This document shows positions 23,257-35,645 of a stretch of DNA of 64,000 bases, in pieces (the stretch's first letter is position 1; each line of letters begins with the position of its first letter). Origin of the DNA: Actinostola sp. cb2023 (lineage: Eukaryota > Cnidaria > Anthozoa > Actiniaria > Actinostolidae); contig JAUJYZ010000625.1 in NCBI GenBank assembly GCA_033675265.1, positions 1-64,000 of the forward strand, written 5' to 3'. The notes under the pieces are model-generated. The model did not search any database, was not told the origin of the DNA, and was given only the letters and a program-made list of their open reading frames with translations. The translations under genes were made by a program, and so were the position numbers.

Positions 23257-25000
23257 GATAAACGGCTAGCTAGACGAATACACTAATATATAAGCTTTTA
23301 ATACTATGTATATGACGAACCAAAAATAATAATACCAAAAATAATAGAGAAAAATATATGTACACGTACTTTATTTACAAATATTTACAAAAAGGTGATC
23401 GACATAATACATTTCTTATCCTCACGAATCACTCTCGTAGTCCAGTGTCACTTCGTTGTTTGTCTGGTCACAGGCAGCCCAAGCTGTGATCTTGTGAATA
23501 ATTGTAGAGAATGTATGTAGAATTACAAAATAACGTATAATGGCCCTTACGTTGTCAATAAAGGACTGAACATTCACCACAGCGTTGATAATTTACTGTT
23601 CTATTGCCCTGATGTGTTAGTTTGGCGTTTTAGGCCGTTTTTATTTTTTTTCTCCCTTAACCTGTAAAGGAAGAGAAGGCTGGAAACTACGGACGCCGAA
23701 TCTTGCTACGGCGATCTTCGAGGCCTCGAAAACCTACAAAAATTTGAAATGTTCAGAATTTTTTCACATAATCCCGTTCTCACATTCCCCTAGCACACAT
23801 CCAATCGGTTCATCACTGACCTACTCGCTTTTAACGTCGTGAATTGAACTCAATTCGAAGTCAACCTTGCTTGTGACTAGCCGTGGCACCATCAGCTTAC
23901 ACATTCCACGTATTCGGTTTCAACGAACTTTCTTCGGAACACGTGCCGAACCGAGCCGAACCAGCGATGATAAAGTCGGCTGAGTTCCGGAGATATAAAA
24001 TACATGTATATTGGATATAATTAAGCGGTGGCAAAATGAAATCTAAAACTCTTTGTTTGGTAATCGTGAACATCATATTGGTGCTCTTTATCCCGGTCTG
24101 TATGTAGAAGCTACATAGACAAATAAATTATGGCTCGGAAAGGACGTTTTTGAAGGCAATTTCTAATATTTACACACAAGATCAATAGGTCTGAAGTTCG
24201 AATTTGGTGATATATTTTCCCCTGTTGAGGAAACATATGCAGCTCTATAGCATCCTCTTTTATACTTCTAATTTACACATTGTCAAAGGCGGAAAAAGAT
24301 CAATTGAGAAATGCTTTATTTAGCGGCCAAAGAACAAATTGCTCGATTAATCGGGCCTCAAACGTGCTTTTAATAGTAAACAAAGCACATTTGTAATTCA
24401 ATAATTTCATCTTGCACAAGCGCATTCAAAAACGTTGTCCGCGTGATACTGTGTCCCAACAGGAGCAAATGTTCAATGATGCAGGACATAAGTTTGATAT
24501 GTTACTCGTAGGGGCAACTAACTCATTGCGTATGCCATAAGCAATGAGCAAGTTGTTTACGAGAAACGTTGATGATATTAACCAACAAGATAATTACATA
24601 CGATGAGTTGTATTGTTAAATAGGTGTTAGAACATTGGAAAACATATGTTCTCATTAAAGCGGTAGCTTTAGGTTACACCACAAAGTAATGAATGGTTGA
24701 CCGTAAAGGGTCCGATAGATTAAGAGGTCGAGGTTAATATATTCAGAAAACCCTCAAATTGAAATATAATAGTTAACGTTAGTTTTCAAAAGGTACCGAT
24801 GCTTATTCTAGTTTATTGGATTTGTACGTGTGGGTTTTCATGTGTTTTACTATGGGAACTAACTTTGAAAGAGAGATACCAAAGGTTTCAAAAAGACTTC
24901 GACTTTTGTTACATAACATTAGTTTTAAAACTTAAAGTATATTCTTTAATGCCATGTCAATTATATATGCAAAGTTTCAGGTTTTTCACCCTTTTTTCAG
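23257..25000. other. No recognisable feature
   Basis: Long gene-free stretch. I searched both strands for splice-bounded open segments and found none I can support. A 5' part of the HECT-like gene to the right could lie here but is not recognisable. Confidence 0.4.
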
Positions 25001-26134
25001 GACTTAATGAGACTTCAGATCCCTCATCAAAACCTGTGGCTGGATCATTGCTGGAAAATGTAGAGAAAAAATCATCAGCATCAAGCAGTGGTCTCTTTGG
25101 GAGGGTTAATTCGTTTGTGAATTACCAGAAAAATAAAAAGAATGAATGGAAAGAAAAGGTTTTCAGTAGAAGAAAAGGTGTGAAAAGACCAAAAAATGGT
25201 GGCAGTGGTGATAAAGAAGAATAAGACAAAAGATGTCATAATACAGCTTGGTCTGATGGAATGGAGTGAGAAAAATATAGGCTTAAAGCCCAAGTATGGC
25301 AAGCGCGTGGCACTGAGGGTATCAAAATCAGCCCCATATCACACCCTTTTAGAGAAGGCCAACGAGAGGTGGAAAGACTACTATCCCAACTTTTACAGTG
25401 AGGAGGAACAATATGTTCTTTTGCTCGACAACTGCAAGGAAGCTCTGTTCTTGCCTGGTTCTATATAGCAAATAATTTTTCAGCTTGAAAAGGTACCAGG
25501 AAGAACTTGGCAAAGACTTTAAGAGAATTATTTTATATCTTTGCACCGAAAGCCATTTAAAGTTAAATGAAAATTCTGGACTAGAACCAGAATTTGTAGA
25601 TAGTGAATCCAATGAAGGTACATCTGAAGAAAGTGAAGTTGAAGAAGAGGAGAAAAGAAATAAGCGCCATAAAGTAAGTGACAAAGAGATGATAGAAGAG
25701 ATAGAGACAGTAGAGGAGTTCTTGCAAACTGACAAGACTGAAATTGAAACCCAGATTGCAAATGAAATTACAAGCAACAAAGACACTGAGGTTGTGAAAG
25801 AGTATGAAAGCACTGCGTCAGTGGTTAAGGAACTACAGGCCAACGTTGATCGCTTACACACAACTGCAAGAAGGGGAATTCCATTTGAACGCATAATTAC
25901 CCTATGGTGTCGGGCAGCTAGCAGAATGCCTTCTGAAACTGCTCTTAAAGTCACTTATCTTGGTGAAGATGGTAATGATACAGGTGCTCTGGGACGAGAG
26001 CTTTTAACCACAGCAATAGCACAGATTGGCCAAAAAACTCTTTCCAGAAGGAAGCCCTATTGAATCTACACATTATGTGCAAAATGGCACGTACATAGCA
26101 GCTGGGGAGCTAGTAGCTGCAAGCATTGCTCAAG
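25001..26134 (+). pseudogene. HECT E3 ubiquitin-ligase-like gene, truncated and frameshifted
   Basis: Resembles the cnidarian proteins annotated as G2/M phase-specific E3 ubiquitin ligase-like. An acceptor (TTTTTTCAG) precedes 25001. The first part is basic and Ser-rich. A second frame (about 25205-25466) has LLEKANERWKDYYPNF and LLLDNCKEALFLPGS. The third (25485-26063) has a Glu-rich linker, then ALKVTYLGEDGNDTGALGRE, typical of the HECT N-lobe start. The HECT reading continues in another frame at 26040-26128 (LFPEGSPIESTHYVQNGTY). Frame changes occur near 25220, 25468 (with an in-frame TAA) and 26040. Coding similarity stops at 26134, where a repeat begins. The catalytic Cys-containing C-lobe is absent, so it cannot ligate ubiquitin. 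Confidence 0.7.
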
Positions 26135-26240
26135 TTTTCCTTGACAAGGAAAAATTGGCGATGTTTTTGTCGTCTACACGAGCAAGTCTTCCTTGTCAAG
26201 GAAAACTTGTCAAGGAAAATTTGCTCGTGTAGATTCGGTT
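26135..26240. mobile_element. Small inverted-repeat element abutting the HECT pseudogene
   Basis: Contains CCTTGACAAGGAAAA, GGCGATGTTTTTGTCGTCTA, CACGAGCAAG, TTGTCAAGGAAAA and GCTCGTGTAGATTCGG. The same block, slightly diverged, is at 63395-63500. It starts where an intron donor of the HECT gene would be expected. Confidence 0.65.
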
Positions 26241-27345
26241 TTAGCCTCAATCCAGAGAATAACCCGTGTAATTAAAAATGGTTTCAATAGACCTCTTTAG
26301 CTTCGTATGTAAATTGCCCATTTCAGATCATGTGATGTAAACATGGTGTTCTCTGGAGAATTAGTCCTTTCAATATGAACGAATAAATTTCAGAAATATA
26401 AAGGAACAATTCTCCAGATCGAGAATATCATGTTTACATCACATGATCTGAAATGGGCAATTTGCATACAAGCTAAAGAGGTCTATTGTTGAATGTCAAC
26501 GCTTTTACGCGTTCTCGTTGGTATTTGTGCATAATTTACACTGAATTGAGGCTAAGCCTGAGCAAATGCGTCTTTTGTCAAGGAGTACAGCGGTGTTTAA
26601 TCAATTGGTAACTGGAGAATTATTAGCTATGTACACTGCTACAAAAATTAATAAACGAGTTGGCAATCCAGAAAGATCCCGTAATGTACTAGTCTTATAC
26701 AGAAGGGAAAAATCGTCAGTCGCGTGCGTGTTTGTCCATATGATAACATATTGATTAAATAATAGGCGCACGCGAAAAAAAAAACCCTTAAATAATAAAT
26801 AAGAGAGAAGTCACTACGTTTACGTGAAACTACGCCTCCGTTCTCGCCTTATTCCCCCGCTCCCCATGCGTCACTCACCCCCCTCCCCATGCGTCCTTTC
26901 GTCTCGTCTCATTTTTTGACGGCCCGATCAACAACTCGATCAAACTTCGACTATTCTTGGCTCTTCTATCAACTATTCATGTCACTCTCAGATAAGAATG
27001 CAAGAAACACGATGTCAACAGTATGATCGATGCCTGCAGCAGCCCAGTAACTTGCTCGTTAACACACAGATGGCCTACAATACTCCAGTTTCAAGTTGTT
27101 AAGCGATGACCGCTGTCCTTGACAAAAGACGCATTTGCTCAGGCTTAGCCTCAATTCAGTGTAAATTATTCACAAATACCAACGAGAACGCGAAAAAGTG
27201 TTGACATTCAACAATAGAAACCATTTTTAATTGCACGGGTTATTCTCTGGATTGAGGCTAAGCCTGAGCAAACGCGTCTTTTGGCAAGGAGGACAGCGGT
27301 GTCTAAACAAACTCGAAACTGGAGTATTATCACCATTACTCAGCT
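26236..27345. repeat. Cluster of inverted and direct copies of one repeat
   Basis: A block with TTAGCCTCAATCCAGAG, TGTTGAATGTCAAC, CACTGAATTGAGGCTAAGCC and GCAAATGCGTCTTTTG runs forward at 26236-26590, reversed at 27110-27257, and forward again in part at 27250-27345. The reversed copy lacks the MITE at 26285-26488, giving an empty-site comparison. Sequence between the copies (26640-27060) holds no gene. Confidence 0.7.
26285..26488. mobile_element. 204-bp MITE with long inverted arms
   Basis: CAATAGACCTCTTTAGC at the left pairs with GCTAAAGAGGTCTATTG at the right. The inner arms share GCCCATTTCAGATCATGTGA and its complement. The homologous sequence at 27110-27257 lacks this block (ATGGTTTCTATTGTTGAATG in reverse), confirming an insertion. 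Confidence 0.8.
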
Positions 27346-27841
27346 CACCCTGATATACATTCTTGCTGCAGTGTGTGCATGACATATCGTAAACGCCTGA
27401 ATTAACAGCAAGCAATTTACACTATTTTTATACACTATTTTCATATATCCGCTTCTATATAAATATTTGTAAAATAACTATGTTATAACGCGCGCTCTGG
27501 TTGGCCAAAGGATGCGTATTCCGCGTGCTTAATGAGAGCACACAGCACGCGCGCGCAGATATTCAAACATTTAATTTTGAAACGAACAAAATTGAAAACT
27601 TGCCTTATAATCAGAATTGTATCTTATAAAAGAAATAGAAAACTTGTCCGCTGTGCTATGTGCATATTTATAGCACTTGGGGACTGATCAGAACACGAGA
27701 GAAGTGTTGAGAAGCTAACACTTCGAACACTTCTCCAAACATAATAATAATAATAATAATAATAGTTTATTCACAATTCATCACACTTACACGAAAACAT
27801 GTACTTATATCGTGTTCTGATCAGTCCCCGCGTGATCTAAT
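27346..27841. other. No gene; short AAT microsatellite
   Basis: An (ATA/AAT)n run of about eight units lies at 27740-27764. GAACACGAGAGAAGTGTTGAG and its near-reverse around 27700-27730 form a weak inverted motif. CTGATCAG with flanks appears at 27685 and again near 27818. No coding sequence supported. Confidence 0.4.
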
Positions 27842-27970
27842 GCCGTGTTTACACTTGAGCGCTCTACCAAGGTACAAATCAGAAAACTATTGTTTGTTGA
27901 GCGGTCACCACGCAACAAACAATAGTTTTCTGATTTGTACCTTGGTAGAACGCTCAAGTGTAAACACGGC
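27842..27970. mobile_element. Fold-back MITE, 129 bp
   Basis: GCCGTGTTTACACTTGAGCG at the left pairs with CGCTCAAGTGTAAACACGGC at the right. The inner arms contain ACAAACAATAGTTTTCTGAT and its complement. A partial extra end repeat follows to about 27996. A related element lies at 63231-63560. Confidence 0.85.
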
Positions 27971-28415
27971 ATAAGACTGCTCAAGTGTAAACACGGCATA
28001 AGACTGCACATAGCACGCACGTGCGTTTTATCTTTATTCAATAAACCTAGGCCGTATGTACTTATTATATGGTTGTTCGAAAGCAGGTTAACGCTAACCC
28101 AGGGGTAAATATAGCGGGAATCCCGAAACGTCGAGTTTGGAATCGAGTTCGAGTTTGAGTTCGAGTTCGAGTTACGGTTCGAGTTACGGTTCGAGTTACA
28201 GTTCGAGTTATGGTCCGTATTCGTTCTTCGACATAACGTATATATCGTGAATTCGTTGAAATTTACTTTGTTAAAATCTCTCTTTTGTATATCGGGCATT
28301 TTAAGAAACGTTTTATACTCGAAAAATAAAAATTGTGTGAACCTGCAAATAAATAGGTACGTCAAGAACTACACTGAAGACAGGAAATAGACTGTCTGTA
28401 TATGTAGGTTAGAAT

Positions 28416-29660
28416 ATGCGTATCTTCGTTTTCATAAGTGAAAAGGAGAAAGGAAAACCCTCAGTACTGAAAAAAAAAAGGCTTATGATCTTTTGCGAAA
28501 CGAAACGATGCAATACGATGCGAAACGAAACGATGCGATATATGTTATTGCCGTTGGAGCGAAGCGTACTGCTAGAGATGGCTTATATAGTCTATATATT
28601 AAAACGTATCACGTATATGACAGCGGATATCACATCCCAATCAGAATGGACCGTTCCCACGGATGAAATGGACAAGAAACGATTGCGAAATCAAAACATT
28701 TCTACGTGCATGGAAGATTGTCAAACCACGTACTGGGTGAATCAGTAAAATTCAATAATCTCTATAACGTGTAACGATGACACAAGTATAACGAACCATT
28801 TTCTTCCACTTATCTTCATCCTGTCAGAAAACCCCAATTTTATACAAACAAACATATTTTTAGCATATTTTTACAGTCTCAAATAATAAATTGTTATCAT
28901 GATATGTTTACTAATTGTGTCATGATGAACATTGCACAATGCTGTAACACTGACTCCCCTAAAACTCTTAGTAGTTCAGTCGCGATGTCGGCTGAAGAAA
29001 TCTCATCAGACAGTACTGACTCGGATTCTTTTCTCAACTACAGGTAAAGTAGAAGCAATATGCATATTTGTAAACTGAAATAACTACAATCCTGGAATAA
29101 TTACAATGGGACACATGTCAGTCACGTGACTTCAAACTCCGCGCGCAGTACTGTCACGTGACTTCAGCGCGCGCAACGTTTCCTCCCCCTCCCCTCCCCC
29201 CACCGAACAATGTTGATACCGAAAATTTGTTGATCAAAGCTCAGAGGTTCTCCCTGTGGGTCAACATTGATCGGTGGGGGAGTGGGGGGGAGGGCTGGAT
29301 GGGGAGTGGGGGAGGTGGACATTGGAGTATTTATACCGCAAAAGGAAAAAAAAAACAAAATGGGCTTCGGTGTCCCAATGAACTATTCCCTGATTGTAGA
29401 TGGTATTCACCTGATAAACTTTTTTTCAACTTGATATTCAGTAGTTTCGTCTCTGCGCCAAGCAACGTGATAAGGTAACACACTACATCTGTTCCGTGTA
29501 TAGTGTTGTAACCCCTATTTGACCAGAAACTGCCATCCCTTCCAATTCTACATGTTGTATGCTGCATTTTGCCATAATTTCTATGTTAAAAAGAGATTAC
29601 CAAAGGAGGGAGAGAAATACTCATGTGGTTGAACACGAATAGCATAGTCTGTATGTCAGT
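28416..29660 (+). other. Interior of outer element; one candidate exon
   Basis: A 110-codon frame (28416-28748) rich in Arg and Met has no recognisable domain; part of it is made of GAAACGAAACGATGC-like repeats. At 28985-29043 a short ATG-started segment (MSAEEISSDSTDSDSFLNY) ends at a good donor (CAG then GTAAAG). It could be the first exon of a gene whose remainder is missing, but this is weak. From 29180 a pyrimidine-rich block is followed by a purine-rich one. Confidence 0.3.
29178..29324. repeat. C-rich then G-rich block, imperfect inverted repeat
   Basis: CCTCCCCCTCCCCTCCCCCC at about 29189, followed by ACCGAACAATGTTGAT, is answered at 29265-29300 by TCAACATTGATCGG and a GGGGGAGTGGGGGGGAGGG run. 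It can fold back on itself, and the G-rich side could form a quadruplex. No gene. Confidence 0.6.
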
Positions 29661-30715
29661 TCGCGTGCTCGTTTTCTAGTTCTTCATTACGTTTACTTAT
29701 TAACTTAAAAACACTCATTGAACAGTGGCGTACACACATTACATCAAGCATTAATATTTGTTGCGATAATCATTTCACGTGATCCGTGCATAATGTGTTC
29801 AGTACCTACGGGTCCTACGGCAAGATACGTAGAAAGTCGAAATTATTGCTCGATATTCGTAAATTTCATGTTCTAAGATGGGAGCCTCGTTGAAGTTGTC
29901 TTTCATTGCGTTTTTTAGTTTTATTAAAACTCGAGATTTGTTCGGAGCGTAGAATAATTTTAAAGCATGGCTAGTACTGTGGGTTTTCCCTGTGCCCTGT
30001 GTCACGTATTAAAGGCTACGCATCTCACCTTCAAATAGTATAGTTGATATATATTAATTTCAGTTCACGAAGTAAATTTCAACGAATTCACGAAAAGTTT
30101 TGTCGAAGAACGAATAAACCCTGGGTCGGACTAGGACGCACCATAACTCGAACTATAACTCGAATCGTAACTCGAACCGTAGCCTCCTATGCAGACTTTG
30201 TGTAGCGCTTCCGGTTCCCGTCATTCCTCCACTGCGTCTGCTCAAACTCGAACAACATTCCTTTCTATGAATTTGACCAATCAGAGAAAGCCCCACAAAA
30301 GCTTGTGGGTACGACCTTGACCTTGGCCGTCTTTTCAGCGAACAAGGCAATGAATCGGCGATCACGGTGGAGAGTGAGCGTATGGATGACTGTTATAGAA
30401 AAGTAAGCCAAGTTTTTTTCGTATAAATAAGTTCAATATTCATCAGAAAAAGCCCATAGATGCCATAACTTTAGAAAAGAAAGAGGTTTCTATAAATCTT
30501 CCCACTGACTGGTTCGGGAACATCGCTAGTATTTCAGGCTATACCTTTAATGTTTGATCTTGTAAATAACAATAAAGTGAATCATTGGATCATTACTACC
30601 ATTTGCGATCAACTGTAATAGCGTACTGAAACTATTTTGACGGTTGTGTCTAGTTTCAAACGTTAACGTTACACTGTAAATTCTAGGGAGTCATTTTGAC
30701 TCCGATGAGGGAGTC

Positions 30716-31190
30716 AAATCTACTCCCCCAATAGGAGTAATTCTAGAGGAGTAAAAATGACTCCAAAATGAGAGTCAAATCTACTCCCCCAATAGGAGTA
30801 ATTCTGGAGGAGTAAAAATGACTCCAAAATGAGAGTCAAATCTACTCTATTGGTGGAGTAATTATGGAGGAGTAAAAATGACTCCAAAATGTGGAGAGTC
30901 AAATCTACTCTACCGGCTGGAGTAATTCTGGAGGAGTAAAAATGACTCCAAAATGAGAGTCAAATCTACTCTATTGGTGGAGTAATTATGGAGGAGTAAA
31001 AATGACTCCAAAATGTGGAGAGTCAAATCTACTCTACCGGCTGGAGTAATTCTGGAGGAGTAAAAATGACTCCAAAATGAGAGTCAAATCTACTCTATTG
31101 GTGGAGTAATTATGGAGGAGTAGAAATGACTCTAAAATGTTGAGAGTCAAATCTACTCTACCGGATGGAGTAATTATGGAGGAGTGAAAT
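30716..31190. repeat. 60/63-bp minisatellite, about 8 units
   Basis: AAATCTACTC begins units near 30718, 30778, 30838, 30901, 30961, 31024, 31086 and 31148. Spacings alternate between 60 and about 63 once GTGG is added, giving a higher-order 123-bp unit. Each unit carries GGAGGAGTAAAAATGACTCC, itself inverted (GGAGT..ACTCC). Confidence 0.9.
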
Positions 31191-32303
31191 TAAAGCAGTT
31201 AAAATTGAAGTTGAGATATTGGAGTAAATTACACAACTCGTGACATTGTGAACCGCATGCAAGCTCATGAAGGGTACTGTAATTTGTTCTCCTTAGTGTA
31301 ATTATATTTTAAATAAATTTATTTATTTTTCATGTGAGTGCAAACAACATACATATGTACCCGTGAAACAATAGTATTACTAAATACTGTTATCAGAATT
31401 GTTTTCTATTGTTTCATTACTCTATTTTAATAATAATAATTATTATTATAGTACTACTGGGACCACTCTTGAAAGTGGGGGGAGGGGAATGGATTACTAG
31501 TAGCTAGTGTATATATATATATCAAACGTTTTGGCTAAAGGGGGGGGGGGGGGGGGATCTTTCGCCTCCCCCATCTCCACAATCCCTGTACTAATTAGTT
31601 AGTACTGTTTCGCGGTTTTTGTGTTAGCACTCTATGCATATACAGCTATTTAATAAAATGTTGACTGATACTGAATTGTTGGTCTCGTTAATTTGAAATA
31701 AAAATAGTAAATATACACAATTTGTTCGCCATATGGAGCTAGTATATTGTTTCTGATGGAATACACAAAAAATAAAATAAATTGGTATTATTTATATTAC
31801 TTTAGACAATATCACACAAATTTAGGCAAAAAAGGCAAATAACTTTTATTGTTTTCAAACTTCCTTCTCGTGTTTTGGATTTTATTTCATTTTCATTCAT
31901 TTTTTAATGTCAATTCTAAAACTCATTAATAATTCATGAGTCATTGGCCAATGGGAGCTATCCATTTGGTCAGGTGCATGGACCTTTATACCCCGTACAG
32001 ACCTGCTACGTTTTAGTTACATGAGTTTTATAACTAAAATAGTTCATTCATGAGTGTTATAACTAAAAGTGATAGAACACTTATGTTTCATTAATCAGTT
32101 CTAGTACTGACTACCTGAAACACAGGCCTGTATGCAAAGGTCTCAGTTTTAGTATCGCATCACTGACCTTCACATGGGCAATTTTGGCATAATATCACTA
32201 GGTTCCTTCTGACACCTACAATACCTCTTTCATTATTATTATTACTCGCCTTGGGCGCATATCTATATCCACTGATACAACACGGCCTCACATTTTATAA
32301 ATA
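31191..32303. other. No gene; homopolymer G run
   Basis: AT-rich sequence with a run of about 16 G near 31541-31556 and short TAATAATAATTATTATTA at 31429-31449. It lies downstream of the transposon gene (minus sense), so it could be its 3' flank. Confidence 0.4.
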
Positions 32304-32579
32304 CCGTAGAATCCTGGTTATAAGCACCCCCCCCCCCCCCCCCCCCCGGTTAATAAGCCCCCTTCATTTACTCCTCCCCATACGGGGTACCATATACAGG
32401 AAACAATAATCGATCAGGCAATAAGATGTACGTAACAAACGAGACTGATGGAATCCAGTAGTATATGGTAGCTCATTAATTCAATTATAAGCACCCCCCC
32501 CCCCCCCCCCGATTATAAGCCCACCACAAAAGCCTTATGAATTTATATAAGCCCAGGGCTTATAACTGGGATTCTACGG
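32304..32579. mobile_element. MITE with TA target duplication and internal C tracts
   Basis: TA then CCGTAGAATCCTGGTTATAA on the left; TTATAACTGGGATTCTACGG then TA on the right. TA duplication fits Tc1/mariner-type MITEs. It contains two poly-C runs (about 32330-32347 and 32493-32510), each beside TTATAAGC words. It ends 6 bp from the stop codon of the transposase-like gene. Confidence 0.8.
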
Positions 32580-32585
32580 TATCAC

Positions 32586-35500
32586 TTAATGTTCTGTAAC
32601 CTCATATCTAGGAGCAATAAATTTTACACCAGGTATCTGTACATCGAAGAGATTCACCATATGCAGTGGTAAATAATAAAAGGTGAGTTCACTCTGTGTG
32701 AATAAAAAAGGAATAGGATTGGGAACATCTTGCACCTCATAGGCTTGGAAATGTTCATTCCAGCCTAGAGTGGTTAATTTGTTGACCACAAATCTAATTT
32801 TGTTGGGGTCTCTGTTCACAACACAGATCTTTTTCATTATGGCAAATTCAGCGTCCCCGTGTGCATTCAATCCAACACAAATGATGCACCCCTCTTTGTA
32901 CGTGGTTCCAGTTATGGAGACCCACTTAGTTCTGCATCAGAAAAAAAAGAAAGAAAGAGTTAAATACATAAAATGGAGCCTAATACACCCATACCATAAA
33001 ATCACAGTTATATACATACATACATAGTTTTAATGTACCTCCCAATATGGGCTTTTCAGTTACAAGAATAATTTAAGCCCCCCCCCCCCCCCCCCCCCCC
33101 CATGTCTCCTCCTGGTCATAAGTGCCCCAGTTATGAGGCCACCCATCTGCTAATGGAAAATCCCTCCCAGTTGTAACCCCTTCCCCGAGAGTCCCGTGGT
33201 TATAAGCCCACATACACTTGCAATTCAAGAACACCTCCACATATCAGTATTCAACTTTTACTTCATGTACCCTGTAACAACGAGGAAGGGAATTAGCATT
33301 AATCGGGCTTTCAGGAACCGGGCCCAGTATTCATATATTATAGATTTGTAGTAAGTGAAGGGGAAAAGGGTGTACAGTCCAAGGATATTGGGATATGAAC
33401 ATTGCTAAATTATGACTTCAAGTACCATTATAATGAACATTTGCATTAATTAAATAACATACTCTGTGATGTTTGTTTGCCTGTCTGTGTTAGGGATGTC
33501 TGCTTGTAGTACATCAAAATAGGGGTGACATCACCAGCAAAAGTGTTTTTACCTATAGTAATATAAAAAATACAGTAATATTTATATCATTATACTGCCA
33601 GGGGGAAGTTAGGGAGTTACAATTAAATGAAGACAACATGGGAAACATGTTATTGGCTTCAATTATATTTTTACAGCCTGTGAAGTGACATTCAAGGGGC
33701 ATTGGGGATGAGAAGGGGAGGGGAGTGCTTTCCTGGAGCCCACTGGCTGAACAACATTGAAAGGGGGGAATTAAAGAATCCATCATGTACAGGCTTAATG
33801 ATTATAAGATATGTACATTAAGACCATTGATTGATTGATTGATTGATTATGATATGACAGAATTAATTATTGTAGCTGTTACAATTGTACATTTAAATTC
33901 AAGAATGACAACACAACACCCATCTGATGCACATACCAGGCCCAAATTCAACTCCTTTTGTTATGAAGGTGCCTAGGTGCCCAGGAGAGGTCTGGAGATG
34001 GTAACACAACCACTGCTGGTGCCTCTTTGCCAAGGTTAATGTGATGTTTTTAAAATTCCCAATAGTAATTGCTAGTTTCTTGAAAAAGTTGTGCTTAGCT
34101 TCAAACCTTATACACCAGGAACGTACCATCGGCCCAAGTCTAGAACAAAGAGTGTATTGTATCAGTAAACATGCAATCTAAAACTGACTTTGTATACATG
34201 TACATTATTAGACATATCCTGCTTAGCCAGCTCTTTATAATCATGATGATCTGCACAGCACAGCACAGCACAGCACAGCACAGCACAGCACAGCACAGCA
34301 CAGCACAGCACAGCACAGCACAGCTATCTCGAAGTTATTTACTGACTTAATTAAGGTCGGTCAAGTATGGTGAAAAACTGTACCCGAGGTCTTGAAAGTG
34401 CTGACTTCAGCCTTGGTCCTGAAGCATTTTCAAGACCTTGGGCACAGTTTTCACTATATGGACCTCTCAGTCGGTAAATAACCTATATTACAAATTATAC
34501 AAGGATGAAACTTAGGGAATCAGTCAATTACCTTAAAATTGTTCTTGGTAAATGAATCATGTTGTGCATCTTTGGTGTAATTGGACTGTCAGGATATAAA
34601 TTCTTGAACATATTGTGATGTTCTTCTATAAGTACTTGCACATATGCTGCTTGATTTTCACTGATAGTTGGTGCAAATAATATGGAGGTTATCTGCAACA
34701 GCTTGCAAAACAGACACCAGTGCTCATTGTCATCTGGAACAAGGGATCCAATAATCAAAGGCAGATACCTTGCCAGGCACCACATCTGGTTAGCTAATTA
34801 AAAAAATCATATTTAAGATACATGTACATGCATGTAATAATCTAATTCAATAATTTATATATAATAATAATTGGTACATGTATATAATTACTCTCACTTT
34901 GATTGGTCAAAGACTGTGTGTTAATATAAGAAATACAGGAACACACATTACTATGATGTCACAATATCAAAATTTATCAAAAGTGCACACCGCCCGAAGA
35001 CATCAAAATGTGGTGATACTTTTTTTGTTCTTATCACAAATATCTTGACGTCATCTGTGCATCTAGTATAAGAGTACAAAAACATGGCAAAATGGAATCT
35101 ATTTGTTTAATCCTGGGATCTGAGTGGTTTAATAAAATAATGTAATCATGCATAATGTCAAAAATAATAATAATGATAAACTTACTGTTAGTGACACTTA
35201 ATGTATATATCAGCTACCAACTGCATGCAGTCAAGTTCATGTGCGACAATATAAACGTGCAGATAATCCCTCACACACACTGAAATGTTGCTAAGTTCTA
35301 ACATTCTATTCTAAACACCCAACATTCATATCACTTTCTCACCTTTCTGTTTCAAGTTATGGTCTGAGGATGTCAGTTTGGCTTCAGTTATAGGCGATGG
35401 CTTATTCGAATCGTCATGATATCCATAGTCAAAATTATGCATTCTTTTGGTAAGTTCATCTACCGTGAATAGGTTCTGATTGTTAATCAGTTCCTTCAGA

Positions 35501-35608
35501 AGTTCTTTCACTTCATACTGGTAGATACCTTCCAGAATATCATGCATAGCATCAGCCGGTAAACCTCCAATAATGTGATAGAACCTAGAGTTGTTGAGGG
35601 AGGAATAC
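32586..35608 (-). CDS. Transposase-like gene of the 5.9-kb element, at least four open exons
   Basis: Four minus-strand exons with GT..AG borders: 35608-35343, 34793-34532, 34139-33937 and 32931-32586 (TAA). The first three join in phase. The product has GGLPADAMHDILEGIYQYEV, then NFDYGYHDD, LVPDDNEHW, PKMHNMIHLPR, RSWCIRFEAKHNFFK and TLAKRHQQW. The last exon has WVSITGTTYKEGC near its start. I associate this motif order with uncharacterised transposase-like proteins of cnidarians; a tnp2/CACTA-like or KDZ-like relation is possible but unproven. The last exon needs a phase-2 donor, so at least one exon between 33936 and 32932 is missing from my model; an open acceptor-donor segment at 33552-33463 is a candidate but does not fully restore phase. 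5' exons before 35608 are also unidentified. No lesion is seen in the recognised exons. Confidence 0.65.
33066..33104. repeat. Poly-C tract in transposon-gene intron
   Basis: About 22 C in a row after AATTTAAGC, followed by a decayed version of the TTATAAG sequence of the MITE at 32304. It lies in the intron before the last exon. Confidence 0.7.
34253..34323. repeat. (CAGCA)n microsatellite
   Basis: About 14 uninterrupted 5-bp units in the intron between the 34532 and 34139 exons. Confidence 0.95.
34344..34487. mobile_element. Small fold-back MITE
   Basis: TTATTTACTGA..GGTCGGTCAAG..GAGGTCTTGAAA on the left is mirrored by TTTCAAGACCTTGGGCACAG..TCAGTCGGTAAATAA on the right. It resembles the hairpin at 17824-17963 in its GGTC/GGTAATAA ends. 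Confidence 0.65.
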
Positions 35609-35645
35609 CTGAATATAGAAAACAGAAAATGGCTTTCGGTAACTA

